Source: Chloroflexota bacterium
Lineage (GTDB): Bacteria > Chloroflexota > Dehalococcoidia > Bin125
Direction of reading: 5' to 3'
DNA: 60,334 bases
Assembly: GCA_026707335.1 (NCBI GenBank)
Contig: JAPOXB010000100.1
Location: forward strand, 1 to 60,334
Both the position numbers and the translations under genes were made by a program. A model generated the notes under the pieces. It did not search any database and had not been told where the DNA came from. It saw nothing but the letters and a program-made list of their open reading frames with translations. The first letter of the stretch is position 1. Each line of letters opens with the position of its first letter. This document shows positions 18,136 to 26,137 of the stretch, one piece after another.

Positions 18136-18678
18136 CTAGCGCTGGTCGAAATCGTCCAGATCGAGGCTCTCGATGAAGTCGGTGAAGGCCGACATCTTCT
18201 CCAGCTCCTCCGGCTTGACGGCGGGGCCGCGCGGGCGGCCGCCCTCGCCGTCCTCGCCTTCGGTCGAGTCGTCCAGCGTGACGCCGGCCTCCTCCAACAC
18301 CGAGTGCGCGACGTAGATCGGCGCCTCGCTGCGCACCGCCAGGGCGAGCGCGTCGCTGGGCCGGGCGTCGATCTCCAGTTCGCGCTCATCGACGCGCACG
18401 AAGAGTTGGGCGAAGAAGGTGGCGTTGGAGATGCTGCTCACGACCACCCGGTCGACGACGCCGCCCAGCTCCTCCAGCACGTTGGCCAGCAGGTCGTGCG
18501 TCATGGGCCGGGCCACGTGGACCCGCTGCAGGCGCATGGCGATGGCGTCGGCCTCGGGCGCGCCGATGTAGATCGGCAGGTAGCGGTTGCTGTCGGGCTC
18601 GCGCAGCACGACGACGCGGTTGTAGTTCATGAGGGAGACGCGGATGCTCTCGATCGTGACTTCCGTGACTTCGGTCAT
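18136..18678 (-). CDS. Bifunctional nuclease (BFN/DUF151) family protein
   Basis: The 180-residue protein carries the BFN domain: VVVLREPDSNRYLPIYIGAPEADAIA, then HDLLANVLEELGGVVDRVVV, and the acidic ARPSDALALAVRSEAPIYV. Family members have been reported with DNase/RNase activity; in bacteria the role is unclear. A C-terminal acidic linker and a helix with many Asp follow, about 45 residues beyond the domain. GGAGG lies 6 bases before the ATG. It is upstream of the atp genes and 110 bases downstream of the MFS gene. Confidence 0.9.
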   Translation of the reverse strand: MTEVTEVTIESIRVSLMNYNRVVVLREPDSNRYLPIYIGAPEADAIAMRLQRVHVARPMTHDLLANVLEELGGVVDRVVVSSISNATFFAQLFVRVDERELEIDARPSDALALAVRSEAPIYVAHSVLEEAGVTLDDSTEGEDGEGGRPRGPAVKPEELEKMSAFTDFIESLDLDDFDQR

Positions 18679-18788
18679 CGTGACCCTCCGATCGCTGACG
18701 GCGACACCGCGCGCCGCGCGCGGCGCCGCGCCGCCCATCCTACAACCGCGCGGCCGTCGGACTCCAGCGCGCCCGCGCCGCGACCCTG

Positions 18789-20375
18789 TCAGTGCCGTTG
18801 CGCCTCCGGCTGCGCGTCCGGCGGCGGCGGCCGGCCGTCGCCCTCCCGGCGCACCTGCCGCCGGATGTGGACGCTGCCCAGCGCCGACAGCAGCGTGAGC
18901 ACGGCGACCGCGAACAGCGCCGCCTCGACGCTGGTCGCGTCGGCGATGCCGCCGACGACGAGCAGCGCCGCCATCGACACGCCGTTGGCGAACATCAGCT
19001 GCGAGGCGAAGACGCGGCCGCGGATGGCGGCGGGCGTGCGCTCGTGCAGCACCGTCTGGGCGGGCGCGTTGACCATCGCGTAGGTCACGCCCATCGGGAA
19101 GGCGAGCACCAGCGTCACGCCGATGAACAGCACGTCGCCCTCGACGTGTTCGAGGCCGACCGGCGTGCCCTGGAGCGCGTCGACGAGGAAGCGGATGGCG
19201 GCGAACGCGCCGATGGAGACGGTCAGGCCGAACAGCGCCGCCGTGACGATGCCGGTGGGCGTGAAGCGCCGGCCGAGCCACGGCAGCGCGCGCAGCGCCA
19301 GCAGCGCCCCCACGCCGACGGGCCAGAAGACGAACACCGAGTCCTCGGCCGGCCGGTCGAGCACGTCGGTCACGAAGCGCGGCACCAGCAGGGCGAACAT
19401 GAACAGCAGCATGCCGCCCATGGAGAGCTGCAACATGGCGAGCTGCGTGAGGCGGTCGCGGCGCACGACCAGCCAGGTGTCGTGCAGGTCGCGGGGGACG
19501 GCGCGCGCCCGCGCCTGCCAGGACTCGCCCCGCGGCGACGCCTCCGGGGGCAGCGCCGGCATGCGGGCCAGCAGCGGGACCGTGGCCAGCAGCAGCACCG
19601 CGCCCACGATGTACGACCAGTCGAAGCCCAGGGCCTTCAGCATCACCGGCGCCACGAGGACCATCCCCGTCAGCTGGCCGACCGCCGTCGTGAGCTGGAA
19701 GACCGAGTTGGCGGTGAGGAACTGGGCGCGCGGCACGAAGGCCGGCACGGCCGCGCTGGCCGCGGGCAGGTTGAACTGCCCCATCGTGGCGGTGATGAAG
19801 GCGACCGCGTAGATCGAGGCCACCGAGACGTCGGCCAGCAGCAGCATGGCCGTCGCGCCGGCGCGCACGACGTTGGTCACGATCAGCACCGTGCGTTTGT
19901 CGATCCGGTCGACGATGACGCCCGAGATGGGGCCGAAGAGCACCGGCGGCGCGGCCAGGAAGATGATCAGCCCCGACCCGGCGATGCTGCTGCCGGTGCG
20001 CTCGACGATGAGGATCAGCCAGACGAACTGCAGGGCCGTGTTGATGATCAGCGAGAGGCCCTGCGCCGACCACAGCAGCAGGAAGTCGCGGTTGCGGAAG
20101 ATCGAGGCCGTCGGCTCGGTCGGCCGGGCCGGCCGCGGCGCCTCCGACTCGACCTCCGGCAGGTCGGCCGTCTGCGGGGCGGCGGCCATCGGCGGCGGCG
20201 CGATGCTGCGGATGGCGCGGCCGGCCTGACCCGTGCCCTGCGGGGCGATCGCGCCCAATGCCCGCTCCAGCCGCGGCGCGCGCCATCGGGAGCGTCGTGG
20301 GGGGTCGCCCGGCCTGTCGGGACCGGGGCCGTCGCCGCCGGGCGCAGGGTCGGCGGGGCCGGCGGGGTCGCTCAT
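18789..20375 (-). CDS. MFS transporter (EntS/MFS_3-like exporter)
   Basis: The 528-residue membrane protein has a cytoplasmic Pro/Arg/Gly-rich leader of about 90 residues, then FRNRDFLLLWSAQGLS and a 12-helix pattern with the loop GPISGVIVDRIDKRTVLI, a form of the MFS motif A. The family exports siderophores or drugs; the substrate cannot be told. The start overlaps the stop of the DUF951 gene by 4 bases, so these are coupled. A hydrophilic C-terminal tail ends in Pro/Glu/Gln. Confidence 0.88.
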   Translation of the reverse strand: MSDPAGPADPAPGGDGPGPDRPGDPPRRSRWRAPRLERALGAIAPQGTGQAGRAIRSIAPPPMAAAPQTADLPEVESEAPRPARPTEPTASIFRNRDFLLLWSAQGLSLIINTALQFVWLILIVERTGSSIAGSGLIIFLAAPPVLFGPISGVIVDRIDKRTVLIVTNVVRAGATAMLLLADVSVASIYAVAFITATMGQFNLPAASAAVPAFVPRAQFLTANSVFQLTTAVGQLTGMVLVAPVMLKALGFDWSYIVGAVLLLATVPLLARMPALPPEASPRGESWQARARAVPRDLHDTWLVVRRDRLTQLAMLQLSMGGMLLFMFALLVPRFVTDVLDRPAEDSVFVFWPVGVGALLALRALPWLGRRFTPTGIVTAALFGLTVSIGAFAAIRFLVDALQGTPVGLEHVEGDVLFIGVTLVLAFPMGVTYAMVNAPAQTVLHERTPAAIRGRVFASQLMFANGVSMAALLVVGGIADATSVEAALFAVAVLTLLSALGSVHIRRQVRREGDGRPPPPDAQPEAQRH

Positions 20376-20572
20376 GCCTCACCGCCGCGCGCGAGCACGC
20401 GCTTCAGCCGCCGCTCGAGCAGACGGCGCTCCAGCGTCACCCGACGGGCGCAGCCCGCGCAGACGATGCCGATGTCGGCGCCGATGCGCACCACCGACCA
20501 GCGGCGGCTGCCGCAGGGATGCGCCTTGCGCAGTTCCAGCAGATCGCCGGGCTGGAAGTCCACCACCGTCAT
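20372..20572 (-). CDS. DUF951 family small protein
   Basis: The 66-residue protein matches DUF951: a short beta-rich fold with LRKAHPCGSRRWSVVRIGADIGIVC and CAGCARRVTLERRLLERRLKRVL. The Cys at the CGS and the CxxC are conserved in the family and could bind zinc. Its function is not known; the family is common in Firmicutes and Chloroflexota. It is 40 bases after pyrF and overlaps the MFS gene by 4 bases. Confidence 0.88.
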   Translation of the reverse strand: MTVVDFQPGDLLELRKAHPCGSRRWSVVRIGADIGIVCAGCARRVTLERRLLERRLKRVLARGGEA

Positions 20573-20612
20573 CGCAACAGGCGCCTCCGGCGGCCCGGCG
20601 GGGCCGCGATGC

Positions 20613-21428
20613 TCAGCCGGACGCCGGCCGGGCGGCGATCGCCGCGTTGATGGCGTCGCGCAGGCGTTCGGCCTCCGCCCGCGCCGCGTTCGCGAAGCCG
20701 GGGCCATCGGCGGCGTAGATCACCGATCGCGAGGCGCTCACCAGCAGGCCGCCGCCGGCCCCCGCCCGCACCGACGCCTCCAGGTCGCCGCCCTGCGCCC
20801 CGATGCCGGGCAGCAGGATGGGCAGGCCGGGGGCGCGGGCGCGCACGGCGGCCAGCTCGCGCGGGTACGTCGCGCCCACGACGAGGCCGGCGTTGCCGTG
20901 CTCGGCGCCCCACTCCCGCACCAGCGATGCGACGCGCAGGTAGAGCGGCTCGCCGCCGGTGTCGAGGTTCTGCAGATCGGCCCCACCCACGTTCGACGTG
21001 CGGCAGAGGATGAACGCGCCCTTGTCGGGCCGGGCCAGGAACGGGGCCACGGCGTCCCGGCCCAGGTACGGGTTCACCGTCACGGCGTCGGCGCCCAGGA
21101 CGTCGAAGCAGGCCGCCGCGTAGGCCTCGGCCGTGTGCGCGATGTCGCCCCGCTTGGCGTCCAACACGACGGGGATGTGCCCCGGCACGGCCGCGATCGT
21201 CGCCGCCAAGGCGTCCCAGCCGGCCCGGCCGTGCGCCTCGAAGAAGGCCGCTTGCGGCTTGTAGGCGCAGACCAGGTCGCTTGTCGCCTCGACGATGGCG
21301 CGCGTGAAGGGCACGATCTCCTCGACGGGCGTGCGCGCCGGCTGCGGATCGAGGCCGACGCACAGCCAGGAACGGTTGCGCTCCGCGGCGGCGGCGAGCT
21401 TTTGCGAGAAGGTCGTTGGGGGGGTCAT
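20613..21428 (-). CDS. pyrF: Orotidine 5'-phosphate decarboxylase (type 2)
   Basis: PyrF makes UMP from OMP. The 271-residue protein belongs to the longer type 2 group: CVGLDPQPART at the start, the active-site loop VVLDAKRGDIAHT with Lys92, and ADAVTVNPYLGRDAV, FILCRTSN, ILLPGIGAQGGDL for phosphate binding. It is divergent from comB, with a 77-base gap that holds a tandem octamer. No other pyrimidine gene is near. Confidence 0.95.
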   Translation of the reverse strand: MTPPTTFSQKLAAAAERNRSWLCVGLDPQPARTPVEEIVPFTRAIVEATSDLVCAYKPQAAFFEAHGRAGWDALAATIAAVPGHIPVVLDAKRGDIAHTAEAYAAACFDVLGADAVTVNPYLGRDAVAPFLARPDKGAFILCRTSNVGGADLQNLDTGGEPLYLRVASLVREWGAEHGNAGLVVGATYPRELAAVRARAPGLPILLPGIGAQGGDLEASVRAGAGGGLLVSASRSVIYAADGPGFANAARAEAERLRDAINAAIAARPASG

Positions 21429-21439
21429 CCGGCTGCACG

Positions 21440-21455
21440 GGTCATACGGTCATAC
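21440..21455. repeat. Tandem GGTCATAC octamer between pyrF and comB
   Basis: GGTCATAC is repeated head to tail at 21440-21447 and 21448-21455 in the short divergent gap. CATACT at 21451-21456 could serve as a -10 for comB on the plus strand. Direct repeats of this kind often mark regulator sites, but the regulator is unknown. Confidence 0.4.
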
Positions 21456-21505
21456 TACTCATCGCCACCCGGATGACGGGCAGGCGCAGCAGGGAGCCAT
21501 CACCG

Positions 21506-22261
21506 ATGCCACGGTTTCGACGCCTCAACGTGTTCTTCAGCCCGCCCGAGCCCTCGCACGTCCGCGGGCGGGTTCTCGCCGTGATCGACACGGCGCGCGC
21601 CGCCACGACGCTCACCACGCTCATCGCCGGCGGCGCCACCGCCGTCTACCCCGTCCCCAGCGAGGCCGAGGCGCGGGCCCTCGCGAAGACGCTGCCGGGG
21701 GCGCAGTTGTGCGGCGAGCGCGGCGGGCAGCGCATCGCCGGCTTCGACTTCGGCAACTCGCCGACCGTGTTCGCCGCCATGGACGTGCGCGGCCTGCAAC
21801 TCGTGCAGACGACGAGCAACGGCACGCGCGCCGCGGCGCTGGCCGCGCACGCCGCCGCGGCATTCGTCGTCTGCCTGCGCAACCGCGCCGCGGCGGCGCG
21901 GGCACTGCGCGACGCCGCCGCGCCCGACGAGCTCGACCTCGCCATCGTCTGCGCCGGCGAACAGCGCGCCACCACCGCCTCGGTCGAGGACGCCTTCACG
22001 GCCGGGGCGCTGACCGCGCTGCTGCTGGACGGCGACGGCCCCGGCGCGCTCTTCGCCGAGTCGGGCGCGCGGCTGGCGCTGCGCATCTTCGACGCCTACG
22101 ACCGCGACCCCGCGCAGGCGCTGGCCGACGCCCCCCACGCCAATTACCTGACAAGCCTCGGCTACGGGGAGGACATCCGCTACGCGGGCGAACTGGATTG
22201 CGAGCCCATCGTGCCGCGCGCGGGGGTGGACAAGGCGGGCCGGGTCGTCGTGCGGCGCTAG
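21506..22261 (+). CDS. comB: Probable 2-phosphosulfolactate phosphatase (ComB family)
   Basis: The 251-residue protein resembles ComB: VLAVIDTARAATTLTTLIAGGATAVYPV, then GERGGQRIAGFDFGNSP and LVQTTSNGTRA, which are the Mg2+- and phosphate-binding signatures. ComB removes phosphate from phosphosulfolactate in the coenzyme M or sulfolactate routes. No other gene of these pathways is in the window, so the true substrate is uncertain. The start ATG has AGGGAG about 9 bases before it. cinA follows 39 bases later. Confidence 0.82.
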   Translation: MPRFRRLNVFFSPPEPSHVRGRVLAVIDTARAATTLTTLIAGGATAVYPVPSEAEARALAKTLPGAQLCGERGGQRIAGFDFGNSPTVFAAMDVRGLQLVQTTSNGTRAAALAAHAAAAFVVCLRNRAAAARALRDAAAPDELDLAIVCAGEQRATTASVEDAFTAGALTALLLDGDGPGALFAESGARLALRIFDAYDRDPAQALADAPHANYLTSLGYGEDIRYAGELDCEPIVPRAGVDKAGRVVVRR

Positions 22262-22300
22262 GCTCTGCCACGGAGCAGGGCGCCGGAGGGGAGCGGCAGC

Positions 22301-23593
22301 ATGCGCGCGGAGATCATCGCCATCGGGACCGAGATCCTGCTGGCGGACATCCAGGACAGCAACAGCCACTACATCGCGCAGCGGCTGCCGGCGCTGGGCG
22401 TCGACCTGTACTACATGCACCAGGTGGGCGACAACGTCGAGCGGCTGAGCGGGCTGATCCGCACGGCGCTCGACCGCTCCGACGTGGTGCTCTGCACGGG
22501 CGGACTGGGGCCGACCGAGGACGACGTCACGCGCGACGCCATCGCGCGGGCGGTCGGCGAGGAGGCGCGGGTCGACGTGGAGGCCGAGGCGACGCTGCGC
22601 GCGTTCTTCTCGCGGCGCGGCAGCGAGATGCCGGCGCGCAACATCAAGCAGGCGACGATCATCCCTTCGGGCACGATCCTGCCCAACCCGCGCGGCACGG
22701 CGCCGGGCTGGTGGGTCGAGAACGCCGATGGCATCGTCGTCGCGATGCCGGGCCCGCCGGCCGAGATGACCGGCATGTGGGCCAACGAGGTCGCGCCGCG
22801 GCTGGCCGCGCGCAGCGACGGCGACGTGATCATCAGCCGCACGCTGAAGACCGTGGGGATCGGCGAGGCGACGGTCGATGAGATGGCCAGCCCACTGCTC
22901 AAGAGCCGCAATCCGACGGTGGGCGTCTACGCCAAGGCCGACGGCGTCCACCTGCGGCTGACCGCCAAGGCCGCCACCGAGGCCGCGGCCCGCGCCCGCA
23001 TCGAGCCCATCGAGGAGCAGGTGCGGGCGCTGTTCGGCACGGCCGTCTGGGGCGCCGACGAGACGACGCTGGCCGGCGGGGTGGGCGACCTGCTGCGGGA
23101 GCGCGGCCTGAGCGTCGCGGTGATGGAGTCGCTGACGGGCGGGCTGCTGGCCAGCACGCTGACCGACGTCGCCGGGTCGAGCGACTATTTCCGCGGCGGC
23201 CTCGTGACCTACAGCGAGGCGACCAAGATCCGCTACGGCGTGCCGGCCGACACGATCGCCGAGCACGGCGTGGTCAGCGAGCAGACGGCGGTCGCGATGG
23301 CGGAAGCCGTGCGCGAGGCGCTCGGAGCCGACATCGGCATCGGGATCACGGGCGTGGCCGGGCCGGCGACGCACGGCGGCCGGCCGGTCGGGACGACGCA
23401 CATCGGCGTCGCCACCGCGACGGGGCGCTCGCACTCGGAGTATGTGTTTGCCCAGACGCGGGCGGCGATCAAGCGGCGGGCCGTGACGTCGTGCCTGCTG
23501 CTGCTGCGGCGCGCGGCGCTGGGCCAACTGCGGGAGAAGGAGTTGATCTTCGCCCGCTCGCGCGAGGACGCGCAACGGGCCGGGTCGGCCTGA
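22301..23593 (+). CDS. cinA: CinA family protein (nicotinamide-nucleotide amidase type)
   Basis: The 430-residue protein has an N-terminal MoCF/COG1058 domain (AEIIAIGTEILLADIQDSNS; CTGGLGPTEDDVTRDA) and a C-terminal CinA domain from about residue 265 (VAVMESLTGGLLASTLTDVAGSSDYF is one run too long to cite whole; its core is TGGLLAS and GVAGP). C-terminal domains deamidate NMN; N-terminal ones can act on ADP-ribose. The usual ESCTGG is ESLTGG here. It may salvage pyridine nucleotides. Only the downstream Eis-like gene is close. Confidence 0.9.
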   Translation: MRAEIIAIGTEILLADIQDSNSHYIAQRLPALGVDLYYMHQVGDNVERLSGLIRTALDRSDVVLCTGGLGPTEDDVTRDAIARAVGEEARVDVEAEATLRAFFSRRGSEMPARNIKQATIIPSGTILPNPRGTAPGWWVENADGIVVAMPGPPAEMTGMWANEVAPRLAARSDGDVIISRTLKTVGIGEATVDEMASPLLKSRNPTVGVYAKADGVHLRLTAKAATEAAARARIEPIEEQVRALFGTAVWGADETTLAGGVGDLLRERGLSVAVMESLTGGLLASTLTDVAGSSDYFRGGLVTYSEATKIRYGVPADTIAEHGVVSEQTAVAMAEAVREALGADIGIGITGVAGPATHGGRPVGTTHIGVATATGRSHSEYVFAQTRAAIKRRAVTSCLLLLRRAALGQLREKELIFARSREDAQRAGSA

Positions 23594-23609
23594 GGACGGG
23601 AGGGAAGCG

Positions 23610-24839
23610 ATGCCCGAGATCGAGATCCGCTCGGCGACGCCCGAGGAGGCGGAGGCCTACCGCTTCATCAACAGCACCGTGTTCGCCTATCGGCCGGAGG
23701 GGGAGCCGTTCACGCCCGGAGAGACGACGATCTGCGCCTTCGAGGACGGGGAGATGGTCTCCTCGTTCAACGCCTGGCCGTTCGAGTGGATGCTGAACGG
23801 GGCGCGGGTGGCGGCGGCCGGGGTCGCGGACGTGGGGACGCTGCCGCACCGCCGGCGGCGGGGGCACGTGCGCCGCCTCCTCGAGGAATCGCTGCGGCGG
23901 CAGCGGGCGGCCGGGCAGGCGTTCGCGATCCTGTGGGGGACGCACACGGCCATCTACCGTCGCTTCGGCTACGAGGTCGTGACGCAGAACGTGCACTACC
24001 AGATGCGGCCGGCCGACGTCGATTTCGCCGCGCTGCCCGGCGCCGCCGCGCGGGAGGCGGCGGGCGATGTGCAATTGAGCGGCCAGCCCGACGTCGAGAC
24101 GCTGCGCCCGATCTATGACGCCTGGATCGCCGATCGGACGGGAGAACTGCATCGCAGCCAGCCGATGTGGGAGCGCGGCCCGCTGCGTGACCGCTCCCGC
24201 GAGGGGCGGCTCTACGCCGCGATCTACGAGGAAGGCGGGGCCGCACGCGGCTACGCGCTCTACACCGTGCGCGACGGCGTCTACGGGCCCACGACTGAGG
24301 ATCTGCACCCGGACGAGAGCCAGCGCCTGACGCTGCGCGAGTTGGTCGCGCTGAGCCCGGCGGCATACGAGGCGCTCTGGCGGGTGGTCGGCAGCCACGA
24401 CCTCGTGCGCTGGATCCACTACGACAACGCGCCCGAGGACGACCCACTGTTCGACCTCGTGCAGGAGCCGCGCATGCTGCGCCGCGCGACACAGGACGGG
24501 ATCATGGCGCGCGTCGTCGACGTGGCGGCGGGCCTGCAGCAGCGGCCCTACGGCGGTCCGCTCTCGCTGCGGCTGCGGGTGATCGATCCGCTCTGCGCCT
24601 GGAACGACGGCGTCTGGGCGATGGAGACGGACGGCGCCCGGACGACCGTCGCGCGCAGCGACGGCGCCGCGGAACTCACGCTGCCGGTGCAATCGCTGGC
24701 GACGCTGGTGACGGGCTACCGCAGCGCCGCCGCGCTCGTCGGCATGGGGCGGGCGGAGGCGTCGGCGGGGCTCGACCTGGCCGCCGTCGATCGCGCCTTC
24801 GCGACGCGGCACCGCCCGCACTGCTTCCACCACTTCTAG
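23610..24839 (+). CDS. Eis-like GNAT N-acetyltransferase
   Basis: The 409-residue protein has the three-part architecture of the Eis family: a GNAT domain with VADVGTLPHRRRRGHVRRLL (the acetyl-CoA pyrophosphate loop), a second GNAT-like domain, and a sterol-carrier-like C-terminal part. It ends in Phe, and in Eis the C-terminal Phe carboxylate acts as base. Eis of Mycobacterium acetylates aminoglycosides at several sites; whether this one does is unknown. The start has GGAGGGAAG upstream and is 16 bases after cinA. Confidence 0.85.
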   Translation: MPEIEIRSATPEEAEAYRFINSTVFAYRPEGEPFTPGETTICAFEDGEMVSSFNAWPFEWMLNGARVAAAGVADVGTLPHRRRRGHVRRLLEESLRRQRAAGQAFAILWGTHTAIYRRFGYEVVTQNVHYQMRPADVDFAALPGAAAREAAGDVQLSGQPDVETLRPIYDAWIADRTGELHRSQPMWERGPLRDRSREGRLYAAIYEEGGAARGYALYTVRDGVYGPTTEDLHPDESQRLTLRELVALSPAAYEALWRVVGSHDLVRWIHYDNAPEDDPLFDLVQEPRMLRRATQDGIMARVVDVAAGLQQRPYGGPLSLRLRVIDPLCAWNDGVWAMETDGARTTVARSDGAAELTLPVQSLATLVTGYRSAAALVGMGRAEASAGLDLAAVDRAFATRHRPHCFHHF

Positions 24840-24895
24840 CCGCCCACCCGCCGCGACCGCGCCCCCGAGGATGTGGGCCCGCTCGGCCGACGCCC

Positions 24896-25711
24896 TCACC
24901 AGCGCCGCTCGGCCGCGGAAAGCCGATGACGCTTCCAGAGGAGCGCGCCCAGGGGCGCCGCCACAAGCAGGAGGATGATCACGAATCCAAGGAATTGATT
25001 GAATCCGTGGAGCGACCCGTCGTCGAAGCGGTCGAACATCTCGTGCAGGGTGGCGAACCAGCCGATGAAAGCGGCGGCGCACAAGACGGCCAGAACGACG
25101 CCCCAGCCGACCGTCACCAGCACAGGCTCCGCTTGGTGGATCGGTCTGCGCCAGGCCATTCGGCGCCGCAGCAGGATGCCGATCACGGGGATCGAGGCGA
25201 GGACGAGCAGCAGGCCGAGCGCCGCGACCTCGCCCGCAGCGACGGGCTGAGGACGCTCAAGGATTTCCTCGATCTCGTGGAAGGCCCGGAGCCAAGCGCC
25301 GGCCGCGGTGAAGCCGACGAGCGCGGTGACGGTGAGGAAGACGATCGTCCGCGCGACGACAAGGCGATCGCCGAAGCGTGCCCCGCCCAGGTCCGCCGGC
25401 TCGGGCGACTCGCCACCCGTGCGAGTGGCCTCGCCGGATTCCGCTTCGGCCTGCGCGGCGGCGGCGGCGGGCAGGGCGACGAAGAATCGCAGTCCACGGC
25501 GCCAGCGCTCACCGGACGGGGCGGCATCGATCTCCTCGTAGTAAGCCCAGGAGAGCGGTGTGCGCGCCCGCGGGTACAGGCGGAACCAGAGCGCCATCCA
25601 GGGCCGACCGAAGATGCCGAGGATCAAGAAGTCGAGGAGGGCGGCGGTCCGGCCCGGTCGTCGGGGACGCTTCGGCGCGGGCGGAGGCGGCAGGTCGCGC
25701 CGCGCGCTCAC
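24896..25711 (-). CDS. Four-helix membrane protein coupled to a PadR regulator
   Basis: The 271-residue protein has about four hydrophobic helices (IVFLTVTALVGFTAAGAWL; VAALGLLLVLASIPVIGILL; ILVTVGW-type stretch near residue 200; FLGFVIILLLVAAPLGALLW) and a proline/arginine-rich cytoplasmic N-terminus. I recognise no family. The GTG start overlaps the PadR gene stop by 4 bases (GTGA), so the two are made together. By analogy with PadR-regulated membrane proteins it may be an effector in a stress or efflux response; this is inference. Confidence 0.75.
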   Translation of the reverse strand: MSARRDLPPPPAPKRPRRPGRTAALLDFLILGIFGRPWMALWFRLYPRARTPLSWAYYEEIDAAPSGERWRRGLRFFVALPAAAAAQAEAESGEATRTGGESPEPADLGGARFGDRLVVARTIVFLTVTALVGFTAAGAWLRAFHEIEEILERPQPVAAGEVAALGLLLVLASIPVIGILLRRRMAWRRPIHQAEPVLVTVGWGVVLAVLCAAAFIGWFATLHEMFDRFDDGSLHGFNQFLGFVIILLLVAAPLGALLWKRHRLSAAERRW

Positions 25712-25986
25712 GACGCCGCCTCCTGCGGGATGACCCGTCGGATCGCCTGCTCCGCCCGGAGGGCGTCACGGCCGGCGCCGTTGATCTGGATGAGACGCCG
25801 CGGATGCGAGCCGCCGTGGTCCCAACGAGCGTCGACGAGCCCGTCCCGCTGGAGGGCGGCGAGGGCGGCGTAGACGGAACTGCGGCCGCTGCCCTCGATG
25901 CCGTCGGCGACCTCGATCCCTGCGACTTCGGCGGGGAGATCTGCGAGATAGTTCAGGACGATGTACTGGTTGCGCGCCAGCGCCAT
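25708..25986 (-). CDS. PadR-like winged-helix transcriptional regulator
   Basis: The 92-residue protein has the short PadR wHTH pattern: ARNQYIVLNYLADLP, GSGRSSVYAALAALQRDGLVDARW, then PRRLIQINGAGRDAL. It is shorter than typical PadR (about 100-180), with a minimal C-terminal dimer helix. The ATG at 25986 was chosen from GAGGAG 6 bases upstream; it lies just past a promoter with two copies of a palindrome (26000-26030), so it very likely represses itself and the membrane gene that follows. Confidence 0.83.
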   Translation of the reverse strand: MALARNQYIVLNYLADLPAEVAGIEVADGIEGSGRSSVYAALAALQRDGLVDARWDHGGSHPRRLIQINGAGRDALRAEQAIRRVIPQEAAS

Positions 25987-25999
25987 AGCCACTCCTCTC

Positions 26000-26041
26000 T
26001 TGGAACGTTCCAAGTATCGGATCGTTCCAAGACTTTGTCAA
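26000..26041 (-). promoter_or_regulatory. Promoter and two operators of the padR-membrane gene pair
   Basis: On the minus strand TTGACA (26041-26036) and GATACT (26018-26013) are 17 bases apart, a good sigma-70 promoter. A perfect palindrome TTGGAACGTTCCAA is at 26000-26013, and a 12-of-14 copy (TTGGAACGATCCGA) at 26017-26030, centres 17 bases apart. One copy covers the spacer and the other the -10 end and start site. This is the best regulatory site in the window and fits PadR autorepression. Confidence 0.8.
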
Positions 26042-26137
26042 GGTGTCGCCGCCATGGGGCTCCTCACCCAAAAAGACCGTGGCTGCGAGTGAAGCGGTCG
26101 CCTTGTCCGCCGTCCGCCCGCCCCTCACACTCGACCG

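Noticed and set aside
18136..20382. A single 748-codon minus-strand frame joining BFN and the MFS region
   Set aside because: The N-terminal part is Arg/Pro-rich out-of-frame translation of the MFS gene; the BFN gene has its own GGAGG and ATG at 18678.
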